64,000 bases of DNA from Myxococcales bacterium. Its GTDB lineage: Bacteria > Myxococcota > UBA796 > SXON01. The stretch's first letter is position 1. Every line of letters starts with the position of its first letter. The notes beneath the pieces were generated by a model, which had not been told where the DNA came from, searched no databases, and was given only the letters and a program-made list of their open reading frames with translations. Below are positions 1 to 7,543 of the stretch, piece by piece. Both the position numbers and the translations under genes were made by a program. The DNA lies in NCBI GenBank assembly GCA_009692585.1, contig SHYX01000005.1:62001-126000 (forward strand). The letters run 5' to 3'.

Positions 1-229
1 GACGGTGGCGCTGCCGCAGGCCCCGGGCTATTTCGGTGTCTTCCACGTCGCCATCGTAGAAACACTGAAAATGTGGGGCCAGGACCCGGGACCGGCACAG
101 GCCTTCGCGATCGTGATGTGGGGCGTGTCGTTCTTGCCCGTCACCGTGGTGGGCGCGATCTACTGGTGGCGTGAGGGCTTGTCTACGTCAGTGCTGCGCG
201 GCGCGATGCCGGGGCATACTGACCCTTGA
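1..229 (+). CDS. C-terminal end of a UPF0104/LPG-synthase-like membrane protein (partial)
   Basis: The gene enters from outside the window, so only about the last 75 residues are visible and its start is unknown. The piece contains LPQAPGYFGVFH, which matches the conserved PxAPGxxGxFE-type motif near the end of the lysylphosphatidylglycerol-synthase transmembrane family (UPF0104/AglD-like), followed by a hydrophobic segment around AIVMWGVSFLPVTVVGAIYW and a short polar tail. Family members are multi-pass inner-membrane proteins, some acting as flippases or aminoacyl-lipid transferases; the substrate here cannot be told. The stop overlaps the next start as TGATG, so the lipoprotein downstream is probably translationally coupled. 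A second, complete UPF0104 protein lies at 13677-14618. Confidence 0.7.
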   Translation, partial: TVALPQAPGYFGVFHVAIVETLKMWGQDPGPAQAFAIVMWGVSFLPVTVVGAIYWWREGLSTSVLRGAMPGHTDP

Positions 230-1167
230 TGTTCCGCGCTCTCTTCCTCCTCGCGCTTGCCGGTGCGGCCGGGTGCTGCGTGCCGTTCGGCCTCGGCGAC
301 ACGGGTGTTGATTCAGCGATTGTTTGTTTTGATCGCGATGAAGATGGGGTCGAGACCTGCTTTGGCGCGCGGGGCGACTGCAACGATTTCTCCGCCGAGG
401 TGGTGAGCGTCTGGGGTGGTGCCGAACGGTGCAACGGCGTCGACGACGACTGCGACGTGCTCGTCGATGAGGGCGTGGGGTTTTTCCCCGACGCCGATGG
501 CGATGGCTTCGGTGAGGACGCGGGGGTGCACTGCGCCCAGTCGTCGGGTGACGCGACGGTGGGCGGAGACTGTGACGACGCCGCGGCCACCGCGCATCCC
601 GGCGCCACCGAGCTGTGTGACGGCCTCGACAACGACTGCGACGGCGGCGTGGACGAAGGCGCCATCTGGTACCCGGACGCGGATGGCGACGGGTATGGCG
701 ACAGCGACCTTGCCGGTTGTGAGCGCATGGCGACCGAAGTGGGCGGCGACTGCGACGACAGCGACCCCGCGCTGCATCCCGGCGCCTCAGAGTTGTGCAA
801 CGGCCTCGACGACGACTGCGATGGGTCCGCGGATGGCGACACCCGCTTGTGGCCCGACGCCGACGCCGATGGCTACGGCACCGAGCCGTCGGCGGTGGTG
901 TCGGCCTGCGCGGAAGCGCACAGCCCCCTGGATGGCGACTGCGACGACGCCGATGCCAGCGCGTTCCCGGGGGCGGTGGAAACCTGCGAGGACCTCACCG
1001 ACAAGAACTGCGACGGTTCGGTCGGCGGGGACGACGCCGATCGGGACGGCTACCCGGCCTGCGAGGACTGCGACGATCAGGCGTGGTTCGTATTCCCGGG
1101 TGCGACGGAGATCTGCGACGACGGGATCGACGAGGACTGCGACACGCTCATCGACGAAGACTGCTGA
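229..1167 (+). CDS. MopE-like Asp-rich repeat lipoprotein
   Basis: A 312-residue secreted protein starting at the ATG that overlaps the preceding stop (TGATG); a TTG three bases upstream is a less likely start. The N-terminus is a short hydrophobic signal ending in AGAAGCC, consistent with a lipobox. The rest is about six copies of a Cys/Asp module of the type ELCNGLDDDCDGxxDEG followed by YPDADGDGYG, the putative metal-binding motif of MopE-like proteins (PF11617 type). MopE of Methylococcus binds copper, while in Myxococcota these arrays are common on surface lipoproteins with mostly unknown function. The regular Cys pairs suggest disulfides, and the DxDxDG loops suggest calcium binding; both are inference. 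A paralogue with a lectin domain lies at 7544-8818. Confidence 0.85.
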   Translation: MFRALFLLALAGAAGCCVPFGLGDTGVDSAIVCFDRDEDGVETCFGARGDCNDFSAEVVSVWGGAERCNGVDDDCDVLVDEGVGFFPDADGDGFGEDAGVHCAQSSGDATVGGDCDDAAATAHPGATELCDGLDNDCDGGVDEGAIWYPDADGDGYGDSDLAGCERMATEVGGDCDDSDPALHPGASELCNGLDDDCDGSADGDTRLWPDADADGYGTEPSAVVSACAEAHSPLDGDCDDADASAFPGAVETCEDLTDKNCDGSVGGDDADRDGYPACEDCDDQAWFVFPGATEICDDGIDEDCDTLIDEDC

Positions 1168-1226
1168 GGTTGCGGATCGGCCGCGTCCGTGGCACCATGT
1201 CTCGGGCACGGAAATCGGAGCGCATC

Positions 1227-2459
1227 ATGCTTCTCGCCCTCGTCACGTCGGCCTTCGCCTGTCCCACCATCGCCACCGGCACGCCGATGCCGCTGAGCTT
1301 CGACACGGCCGCGGTGGCGATCGTACGGGAGGGGCGGCGGACCACCTTCTCCGTCTCGATCAACCCGGCCGGTGACCCCCAGGAGTTCGCGCTGGTCCTG
1401 CCGGTGCCGCAGGTGCTCGCCGAGGACGAGGTGCAGACGCTCGACGCCGACATCTTCGCGCGGCTCGACGGGTACAGCGCCCCGCGCCACGTCGCCGACG
1501 CGGGCTGCACGCAGTACTCCAACGGGGCTGACAGCTCCAGCGACGGTGAGGGCGGCGGGGAGGGGATCGACGACGGCGGCTCGGTCGAGGTCGAGGCCGA
1601 GTACCTGGTCGGCGACTACCTCGTGGTGATTCTCTCCGCAGAGGAGTCGCTGGGCCTGGAGACCTGGCTCTCGGTCAACGGCTACCACCTTCCTGATGGC
1701 GCCGACGAGCGTCTCGCGGAGTACATCGAGGGCGGGAGCTACTTCCTGGCTGCCAAGGTCGCCCCCGGGGCCGACATCGCGGACGGGTCGCCGCTGGCAC
1801 CCCTGCAAGTCTCCTATGAAAGCGACATATTTTCGATCCCCATGCGGCTGGCCACCCTGAATTCTCCCGGCGAGCAGGACATGGTGATCTACGCCATCAC
1901 CGACGTGACGGCCGTCGACGGCGCCCGGGTCGGCATCGCCAACTACCCCGAGTTCACCGTCCCCGACAAGTGCATGTGGGTCGACGAAGACGACGACTTC
2001 AGCGCCTTTTACGACGATCTCTTCACCGGAGAGTGGCTGTCCACCAACGACGCCGGCTGGGCGGTCGAGTACGCCGGGGTGCCTGGGGATTGTTCGCCGT
2101 GTTCTGGCGTGGTTGTCGACGAGGCCGACATCGCCGCTCTCGGCTTCAAAGGCGACTACACCAACCAGCACCTCACCCGCTTGCACATGCGCTACACGCC
2201 CGCGCAGGCCACCGAAGACCTCGCCCTGTACGGTTCGGGCATGTACGAGGCCAAGGTCACCTCGTTCGCGGACCGCAACGCGGCCAACTTCGAGTGTATC
2301 GACCGTACCTGCGCCGATGACGACGACGGCGAGCCTGAGGGGGCAGCGCCGGCTCCGGTGGACGACGCCTGGGCCTGCGACAGCGGCGCCAGCGGGCTGG
2401 TCGGCTTCGCGGGTGTGGTGGGCGCCCTCTCGATGATGCGTCGGCGCGTGCGGTCCTAA
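1227..2459 (+). CDS. DUF2330 secreted protein with MYXO-CTERM-like tail
   Basis: A 410-residue exported protein. The start chosen is the ATG preceded by GGAG at good spacing; an upstream ATG at 1197 would add ten charged residues before the signal. The signal peptide is MLLALVTSAFA followed by Cys. The body matches the DUF2330 pattern: a beta-rich stretch ending in EFALVLPVP, then a FARLDGYSAPRHV segment. An Asp/Glu-rich patch (DDDDGEPEG) precedes the C-terminus, where a Cys is followed by a hydrophobic helix (GLVGFAGVVGALSMM) and RRRVRS. This is the tripartite layout of myxobacterial C-terminal sorting tails, although the exact GC motif is not present. Its function is unknown. It converges on the CobT gene with a 4-bp overlap. 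Confidence 0.8.
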   Translation: MLLALVTSAFACPTIATGTPMPLSFDTAAVAIVREGRRTTFSVSINPAGDPQEFALVLPVPQVLAEDEVQTLDADIFARLDGYSAPRHVADAGCTQYSNGADSSSDGEGGGEGIDDGGSVEVEAEYLVGDYLVVILSAEESLGLETWLSVNGYHLPDGADERLAEYIEGGSYFLAAKVAPGADIADGSPLAPLQVSYESDIFSIPMRLATLNSPGEQDMVIYAITDVTAVDGARVGIANYPEFTVPDKCMWVDEDDDFSAFYDDLFTGEWLSTNDAGWAVEYAGVPGDCSPCSGVVVDEADIAALGFKGDYTNQHLTRLHMRYTPAQATEDLALYGSGMYEAKVTSFADRNAANFECIDRTCADDDDGEPEGAAPAPVDDAWACDSGASGLVGFAGVVGALSMMRRRVRS

Positions 2460-3481
2460 CCGCCGCCCCGTCCGAGCAACCTCCACGCGAGCCGCACCGA
2501 ATCGATCCCCAGCGCGGCGCCGGCGCCGCCGCCTACGTGCAGATCGAGCTCGTGGATGGCATCTTTGCCGAGCATGCGGCACAGCCCCCAGTGCGCCTTT
2601 TCCGCGCTCTTGTGCCCGACCTGAAACCACGCGGAGACGCCCGGTTGCAGGACGTTGGCGAGCATTCCACCGGCGGTGCTGACCAACCCGTCCAGCATGA
2701 CCGGGAGGCCGAGCGAGGCGCCGCCGATGCACAGCCCGGCAATCGCCCCCAGCTCCAGGCCGCCGACGCTGGCCAGGATGCCGATCGCGTCGTCACGATC
2801 GGGGCGGTGACGCCCGATCGCCCGGTCAATCACGGCGACCTTGCGGGCCAGGCCGTCGTCGTCGAGCCCGGAGCCGCGTCCTGCCACCAGCTTGCCCGGC
2901 ATGCCCGCCACGGCGGCCAGGCAGGCCGCGGCCGCCGTGGTGCCGCCCACCCCCAGGTCTCCCGCCCCGAGCAGCGCCACGCCCGCCGTGGCCGCCTCTG
3001 ATGCCACCTCGATCCCGACCCGTACCGCCGCCTCGGCCTCGGCGCGGCTCATCGCCGGGGACTCGGTCATGTCGTCGGTACCGGCTCGGACACGACGGTC
3101 GCACACCGTGGCGTGAACCGAGGGCTCCACCCGAAGCGGGGAGCGGCAGCCGACGTCGAATAGCGCCAGCGCCACGTCGACATGCCTGGCAAACGCGTTG
3201 ACGGTGGCGCCCCCGGTCAGGAGCCGCGCGACCAGCGCCGGGGTGGCGTCGATCGGCAGGGCCGAAACGCCTCTGGACGCGATGCCGTGGTCACCGACGA
3301 AGACGCACAACCGTGCGGGCGCGGGCGCGCGGGGCGGGAAACTGTCGGTCGCGCCGCACCACCACGCCGCGAGGGTTTCCAGGCGGCCCAGGCCGCCGCT
3401 CGGTGCGCCGAGCCGCAGAAGGTGCGCGCGCGCGTTGGCTTCAGCCTCGGTGCCCCAGGTGCGGACGGGAGGAAGGATCAT
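2456..3481 (-). CDS. cobT: CobT-like nicotinate-nucleotide-dimethylbenzimidazole phosphoribosyltransferase
   Basis: A 341-residue cytosolic enzyme. CobT moves ribose phosphate from nicotinate mononucleotide to the lower-ligand base in cobamide synthesis. Family blocks are visible in order: GGLGRLETLA near residue 30, VFVGDHGI near 65, LLTGGATVNAFARH near 90, GDLGVGGTTAAAA near 190, LVSTAGGMLANVL and ELDLHVGGGAGAAL near the C-terminus. Two positions differ from the textbook enzyme: the LGEGTGA loop that carries the catalytic Glu (Glu317 in Salmonella) reads VGGGAGA, and GEMGIGNTT reads GDLGVGGTT. It may therefore have altered chemistry or activate a different base. No other cobalamin gene is nearby. 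Confidence 0.85.
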   Translation of the reverse strand: MILPPVRTWGTEAEANARAHLLRLGAPSGGLGRLETLAAWWCGATDSFPPRAPAPARLCVFVGDHGIASRGVSALPIDATPALVARLLTGGATVNAFARHVDVALALFDVGCRSPLRVEPSVHATVCDRRVRAGTDDMTESPAMSRAEAEAAVRVGIEVASEAATAGVALLGAGDLGVGGTTAAAACLAAVAGMPGKLVAGRGSGLDDDGLARKVAVIDRAIGRHRPDRDDAIGILASVGGLELGAIAGLCIGGASLGLPVMLDGLVSTAGGMLANVLQPGVSAWFQVGHKSAEKAHWGLCRMLGKDAIHELDLHVGGGAGAALGIDSVRLAWRLLGRGGG

Positions 3482-3492
3482 CCCGGCCGGCG

Positions 3493-3498
3493 TATGCT
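3493..3498 (+). promoter_or_regulatory. -10-like hexamer TATGCT just before the 3504 gene
   Basis: TATGCT ends five bases before the GTG start of the membrane protein at 3504. A transcript initiated from it would begin at or next to the start codon (leaderless). No convincing -35 hexamer is visible. Confidence 0.4.
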
Positions 3499-3503
3499 GC
3501 GGC

Positions 3504-5006
3504 GTGTTTCAGCGCCGCGCCGGCTGGGTCCCTGGGATGGTGGTCTCGCTCCTCTGGGCGATCCTGCCCGCGTTGCCCGCCCTGTTCAGCGGCTCCGTTC
3601 CGGGCCACCCGTACACCGACCTGTACCCCTCGGTGTGGGGGCTGGACGTCTTCTGTGAGGCGCTGCCGGGCTTCGCGACCGACACGCTCCGGTTCGGCGC
3701 ACCGGAGTCGATCGGCTTCTACTACAGCTCGCCCCTCCACGGCCTCGTGGGCTGGCCGATCTGGGCCGTGGCCGGCCCTGCCGCGGCGTACACCGCCACC
3801 CTGCTGCTGGCCCGCGCGGCGACCGTCTTCTGTGCGATCGGGTGGCTCCGGGCGCTCGGTCGTGGCGAGCGCGCGGCGATCGCCGGCGGCTTGCTCTACG
3901 GCGCGTCCCCGTTCTTCCACGGGTACGCGGTGGAGGGCATCGTGGAGGGCGCCGACGGATGGACGCTGGTGCTCTGGGCGTGGATGGTCACCACCGGGCG
4001 CCGGGTACCGGCAATCCTCGGATTCGCGCTGTGTGTGCTGTCCAGCTGGTATCTGGGGATGGTCTGCTGCGTTCTGGCGTTGGCATGGGGCTTTCGCGAG
4101 CGGCTCGCGTGGGCGAGCGCGGCCGGGCTGCTCGTGGCCGCGCCCGCCGTGGCGGCGTTTCTATTGGCGTTCGGTGGGAATCTCCCGTTGGAGGAGGGCG
4201 TGCGCATCGCGATGGGGGCCCCCCTCCGCATTCCGACGCCCGGCCTGCTTCCCGGCCTGCAGCCCTTCGCGCTCACCACCTACCTGGGCTTCAGCACCGT
4301 CGCGCTCGCGGCATTGGGGGCCCGCCGCTCCCCGTGGTTCGCCGCCGGCGCCGCGGTTTGCTGGGTGCTGTCGACGGGCCGAGGACCGTGGTGGGACCTC
4401 CCGGGGCTGGAGCTGGTGAGGTTCCCCTACCGCTGGCATGCCGGGACGCTGTTCTGCCTCGCCGCGCTGGTCTCCCGCCTGGAGTTGCGATGGCGATGGC
4501 TGCTCTTTCTCCCTTTTTGCGAAGGGTTCCTGCTGTCGCCCGTCGAGCCGGTCCTGCCGGCGACCGTCATGGTGCCTGACGCGCTGTACCAGCGGGTGGC
4601 CGCCGGCACGCTGCTGGAGCTGCCCGGCCCCCTCGCGATGCCGCCCGGGGTGCCGAATCCGTCGCGAGCGCGTGCTCGCTACCTGCTGGGCTCGCAGTGG
4701 GCGCATCGAGCGAACTCACCCTGGACCCTGGACTTCAACGGCATCAGCCGGGCCCGCGACGCCGGGTGGTTGACGTCGTTTCGAAGCTGGGATCCGCTGT
4801 TGGACCTGGCGCCGCTTCCGTTGGAGGTGGCGGCTGCCCGCGCCGCGGGGGTCACCCAGGCGATGGTGCATCGCGACGAATATCGGGATCGCGCGGGGGC
4901 GCTGGAGGCAGAGTTGGTCGATGGCGGGGCGGTGCTGGTCGAGTCAGTGGGCGGCCTGGCGCTGTATCGCCTGTCCGCGCGCGCGCCCGACGGCGAAAAG
5001 CCATAG
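3504..5006 (+). CDS. Multi-pass membrane protein of GT-C-like appearance, function unknown
   Basis: About 500 residues with roughly eight to ten hydrophobic helices in the first 330 residues, then a soluble C-terminal half. The N-terminal layout (first helix, then a loop with HPYTDLYPSVWGLD) resembles polytopic membrane glycosyltransferases of the GT-C fold, where an acidic loop after helix one is catalytic; this resemblance is weak. The start is taken as GTG at 3504 because it lies five bases after a -10-like TATGCT and gives a short basic N-terminus (FQRRAG) before helix one; the ATG at 3537 is an alternative. It is divergent from cobT with 22 bp between the starts and overlaps the protease gene tail-to-tail by 63 bp. 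Confidence 0.6.
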   Translation: MFQRRAGWVPGMVVSLLWAILPALPALFSGSVPGHPYTDLYPSVWGLDVFCEALPGFATDTLRFGAPESIGFYYSSPLHGLVGWPIWAVAGPAAAYTATLLLARAATVFCAIGWLRALGRGERAAIAGGLLYGASPFFHGYAVEGIVEGADGWTLVLWAWMVTTGRRVPAILGFALCVLSSWYLGMVCCVLALAWGFRERLAWASAAGLLVAAPAVAAFLLAFGGNLPLEEGVRIAMGAPLRIPTPGLLPGLQPFALTTYLGFSTVALAALGARRSPWFAAGAAVCWVLSTGRGPWWDLPGLELVRFPYRWHAGTLFCLAALVSRLELRWRWLLFLPFCEGFLLSPVEPVLPATVMVPDALYQRVAAGTLLELPGPLAMPPGVPNPSRARARYLLGSQWAHRANSPWTLDFNGISRARDAGWLTSFRSWDPLLDLAPLPLEVAAARAAGVTQAMVHRDEYRDRAGALEAELVDGGAVLVESVGGLALYRLSARAPDGEKP

Positions 5007-5813
5007 CGGAGCGAACAAGACGCCCGCGCCACCGCCTTCGCAACACCCGCCCGGATCCTCGTCCCCGGTGTCCCCGGTGTCTCCCATGTCTTTCGGCTCG
5101 GCTCTGGCCACCGTGACCTCGGGATCGACGGACCTGACCCACGCCAGGTCGCGCTCGACTAGCGCCGCAGCCGCCCCCCCCCCATCGCAACCACTGATAT
5201 AACTGAGTACCGCTACCACGGCGCTGCTACCGTCGTTCCGGAGGCGGAACACCGGCCCCCCCGAGTCGCCGAAGCAGGCGTTGCCCGAGGGGCCCCAGGT
5301 GTAGACCAACGCCGCGTCCACATCGAGAATCGGCACCTCGACGCGGCGGCGGGTGGGGTTGTCATTGGGGTCGAGATCGTCGACCGCGCCGTACCCGAAG
5401 AGGTGCACGGTCGCGTCGATCCAGGCCTCCGTCAGCTTCGTTCCGTCGAGCGCGACGACTTTTCCGTCATGCTCGGGAACCTCGAGCATCGCGAGGTCGT
5501 GGGCACTGGTGTCCGGGTCGAACGCGGGGTGGACGGTCGCTCCCAGGACCAGGACCGTCGTCGCGGTGGAGGCGCTGTCCAGGTCGTCCGCGGCGACGAC
5601 GTGGAGCCTGGCCACCGGGGTGCCGTCGGCGTCGAGCACGCAGTGGGCCGCAGTGAGGACCCATCGGGCCGAGACGCGGACGGCGCTGCACGTGCCTTGG
5701 GGGTCGCCGGCCTCTCCGCTCAAGAGGAGCAGCACCACCTCGTCCCGCTCGGGCTCCGGCTCGCCGCCGAAGATGGGAGGCGGCGCTCCGGCCAGGGCCA
5801 TGGACCAGATCAC
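4944..5813 (-). CDS. Secreted trypsin-like serine protease with C-terminal sorting-like tail
   Basis: A 289-residue S1-family protease. With the GTG start at 5813, which overlaps the upstream stop as GTGA, the triad falls at His57 (LTAAHC), Asp106 (AHDLAML) and Ser184 (CFGDSGGPV). The usual mature start (IFGGE, like IVGGx) comes at residue 14, so any signal and propeptide are unusually short; ATG at 5801 is an alternative start. After the catalytic domain come DTGDTGDE, CC and a hydrophobic stretch (GVLFAPLWLFAV) followed by Arg residues, a layout like MYXO-CTERM anchors. It is probably exported and held at the surface. The last 63 bp overlap the convergent membrane-protein gene. Confidence 0.85.
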   Translation of the reverse strand: MIWSMALAGAPPPIFGGEPEPERDEVVLLLLSGEAGDPQGTCSAVRVSARWVLTAAHCVLDADGTPVARLHVVAADDLDSASTATTVLVLGATVHPAFDPDTSAHDLAMLEVPEHDGKVVALDGTKLTEAWIDATVHLFGYGAVDDLDPNDNPTRRRVEVPILDVDAALVYTWGPSGNACFGDSGGPVFRLRNDGSSAVVAVLSYISGCDGGGAAAALVERDLAWVRSVDPEVTVARAEPKDMGDTGDTGDEDPGGCCEGGGAGVLFAPLWLFAVGRARGQAIQRQAAH

Positions 5814-6943
5814 GGGGTGCCCCCCAACCGCCCGTACAGCGCGAACTTCAGGTAACGACCCTCCGGATGGCCGATGGCGACGGGATGATCGAGCGGCTCT
5901 CCCGAACGATGAAGGGCCGCCCAGCTGCCCCCCACCCCCTCGCGAACGGCCTCCGCCCACCGCTCCCAGGTCAGCCGGCCCGAACAACTCGACGTCGCCA
6001 GCAGGTCGGTGGCGTAGGTGCTGACGTGCCGATGGAGGGTTCGATAGGCGTTGCGCGCGGCCTGGTCGGCCTGCTTGGCGTGGGTAAGGGAAGGGGGGTC
6101 GACGATCACCAGGTCGGCCGGGGTCCCAGGCCAGGAAAAAGCGTCCGCGGCCACGAACTCGTGCGCCGCCGGGTCGAGACCGTTGAGACGGAAGATCTCC
6201 TGCGCGTCCTCGATGGCGGCCGGTGCGATGTCCACGGAGGTGACGTGCGTAGCCCCGCCGAGCGCGGCCGCAACCGAAAAACCACCGTTATATGCAAATA
6301 AGTTCACCACCCGGCGGCCGGCGCTCCATCCGCGAACCAGGCGACGGTGCTCGCGTTGATCCAAAAAAAGACCGGTCTTCTGCCCTTCCCGCACCCGGAC
6401 CAGCAGTTTCATGCCGTGCTCGGAGACCACGATCGCCTCAGCGGGTTCCGGGCCGCGAAGGGTGTCTCCGCCTTCGCGATCGTCGACCTTGCCGACGCCG
6501 TAGCGTCGAAAAACGGTGCGGCAGCCCGTCAGCGGCATGAGCACGTCCACGATGGTGCCGAGGTGCCGCTCCCACGCCTTGCTGTAGAGCCGCACCACCA
6601 GGACCTCGCCGTAGCGGTCCACGACCAGCCCACCCAGCGCGTCCCCCTCCCCGTTGCAGACACGGAAGGTGTCGGTGGCGGGCCCGATGAGCTGGCGTCG
6701 CCGCCACGCCGCGGTCAACGCCGCCTTGAGGTGGTCGGGAATGTTGGTCGCCTTCCGGCTGAGCACCCGGACGGCGATGGCCCCCTCGTCAACGATTCCC
6801 CACGCGACCGGACGGCCCCGTCCGTCCACCAGCTCGACCGCGTCGCCGGTGGCGAGGCGACCGATCACCCCGTCGGGGTAGACCCACGGGTGCCCCCGGG
6901 CGACGGGGCCGACGGTGTCGGCGGTGAGGGGGAGGCGCTTCAT
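5810..6943 (-). CDS. RlmI-like class I SAM-dependent rRNA methyltransferase
   Basis: A 377-residue cytosolic enzyme with the three-part layout of the RlmI/RlmK family: an N-terminal PUA RNA-binding domain (residues 1-75, RGHPWVYPDGV), an EEHD-type central region (GDALGGLVVDRYGEVLVV), and a Rossmann methyltransferase domain with the SAM loop VVNLFAYNGGFSVAA and the catalytic-type motif DLVIVDPPSL. RlmI methylates C5 of a cytosine in 23S rRNA; the exact target here is inference. The ATG overlaps the stop of the amidotransferase gene (ATGA), and its own stop overlaps the protease GTG, so the three form one coupled unit. Confidence 0.85.
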   Translation of the reverse strand: MKRLPLTADTVGPVARGHPWVYPDGVIGRLATGDAVELVDGRGRPVAWGIVDEGAIAVRVLSRKATNIPDHLKAALTAAWRRRQLIGPATDTFRVCNGEGDALGGLVVDRYGEVLVVRLYSKAWERHLGTIVDVLMPLTGCRTVFRRYGVGKVDDREGGDTLRGPEPAEAIVVSEHGMKLLVRVREGQKTGLFLDQREHRRLVRGWSAGRRVVNLFAYNGGFSVAAALGGATHVTSVDIAPAAIEDAQEIFRLNGLDPAAHEFVAADAFSWPGTPADLVIVDPPSLTHAKQADQAARNAYRTLHRHVSTYATDLLATSSCSGRLTWERWAEAVREGVGGSWAALHRSGEPLDHPVAIGHPEGRYLKFALYGRLGGTP

Positions 6944-7527
6944 CGGAGGGACGCGAGGTAGCGCGGCACCACCGTGCCGTACACCCGTGCGGTGTTGGGG
7001 CCGAGGTGTGCCTCGGGGTGAAAAATCACGCCGACCACGCGGGGCGCGTAGCGGGCAGCGACGACATCCCCCTCGGGCCCGATCGCCAGGTGTGTCCCCT
7101 CCTGACCGAAGACGCCCCAGGAGCGGCTCTCGTAGGTGCCGGCCCCCGACAGGCCGGCCAGGAGCGGGTCCTCCTGCCGCAGAGCCAGCGGAAACTCGCC
7201 CTCCCGCGTCGTCGTCAGGCGACGTAGCTCGGAGCCCGCTGCGACTGCGAGCATCTCGAACCCGAAGCAGATGCCAAGCGTGGGAAGGTCGTGGCGGATG
7301 CGGCCACGGAGCGCCGCCAGGAGCGGCTCCCGCCAGCGCCCCGCTTCCATCGGTGACCCGTGGCCACCGCCCAAGAGCCACGGCGACCCATCCGAGGCGG
7401 GAAGGGAGTCTCCGCCTCGCACATTGACGCAGCGCGCGGTCCAACCCGCGGCAGCGGCGAGGGCAACGAGGGCCGCGGTGCCGCGGTTGGGTCGGCCATC
7501 GTTGAGGTCGAGCAGGTGGAGGGACAG
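6940..7527 (-). CDS. Class I glutamine amidotransferase-like protein, probable CTG start
   Basis: A GATase1-fold protein of about 195 residues with nucleophile Cys in LGICFG (near residue 87) and the His-Glu pair in FHPEAHLGPN near the C-terminus. A GTG at 7422 is the first standard start, but coding sequence clearly continues upstream: LHLLDLNDGRPNRG is a typical first beta-strand and loop for this family, and the frame stays open back to a stop at 7531-7533. No ATG, GTG or TTG exists in that stretch, so CTG at 7527 (or 7515) is the likely start. The amino-group acceptor is unknown. It precedes and overlaps the RlmI-like gene (ATGA). Confidence 0.65.
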   Translation of the reverse strand: MSLHLLDLNDGRPNRGTAALVALAAAAGWTARCVNVRGGDSLPASDGSPWLLGGGHGSPMEAGRWREPLLAALRGRIRHDLPTLGICFGFEMLAVAAGSELRRLTTTREGEFPLALRQEDPLLAGLSGAGTYESRSWGVFGQEGTHLAIGPEGDVVAARYAPRVVGVIFHPEAHLGPNTARVYGTVVPRYLASLR

Positions 7528-7531
7528 GTGC

Positions 7532-7537
7532 TATGCT
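7532..7537 (+). promoter_or_regulatory. -10-like hexamer TATGCT before the 7544 gene
   Basis: TATGCT is followed by six bases and then ATG at 7544, the same spacing seen before several other first genes in the window. The intergenic space between this gene and the divergent amidotransferase is only about 16 bp, so the promoter must lie inside the amidotransferase 5' end. Confidence 0.4.
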
Positions 7538-7543
7538 CGCGGG

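Noticed and set aside
1077..2732. Minus-strand frame opposite the DUF2330 gene
   Set aside because: Composition is that of a shadow frame, and the plus-strand protein has signal peptide and family pattern.
3482..3503. Cobalamin riboswitch upstream of cobT
   Set aside because: Only 22 bp separate cobT from the divergent start, and no B12-box-like sequence was seen in this gap.
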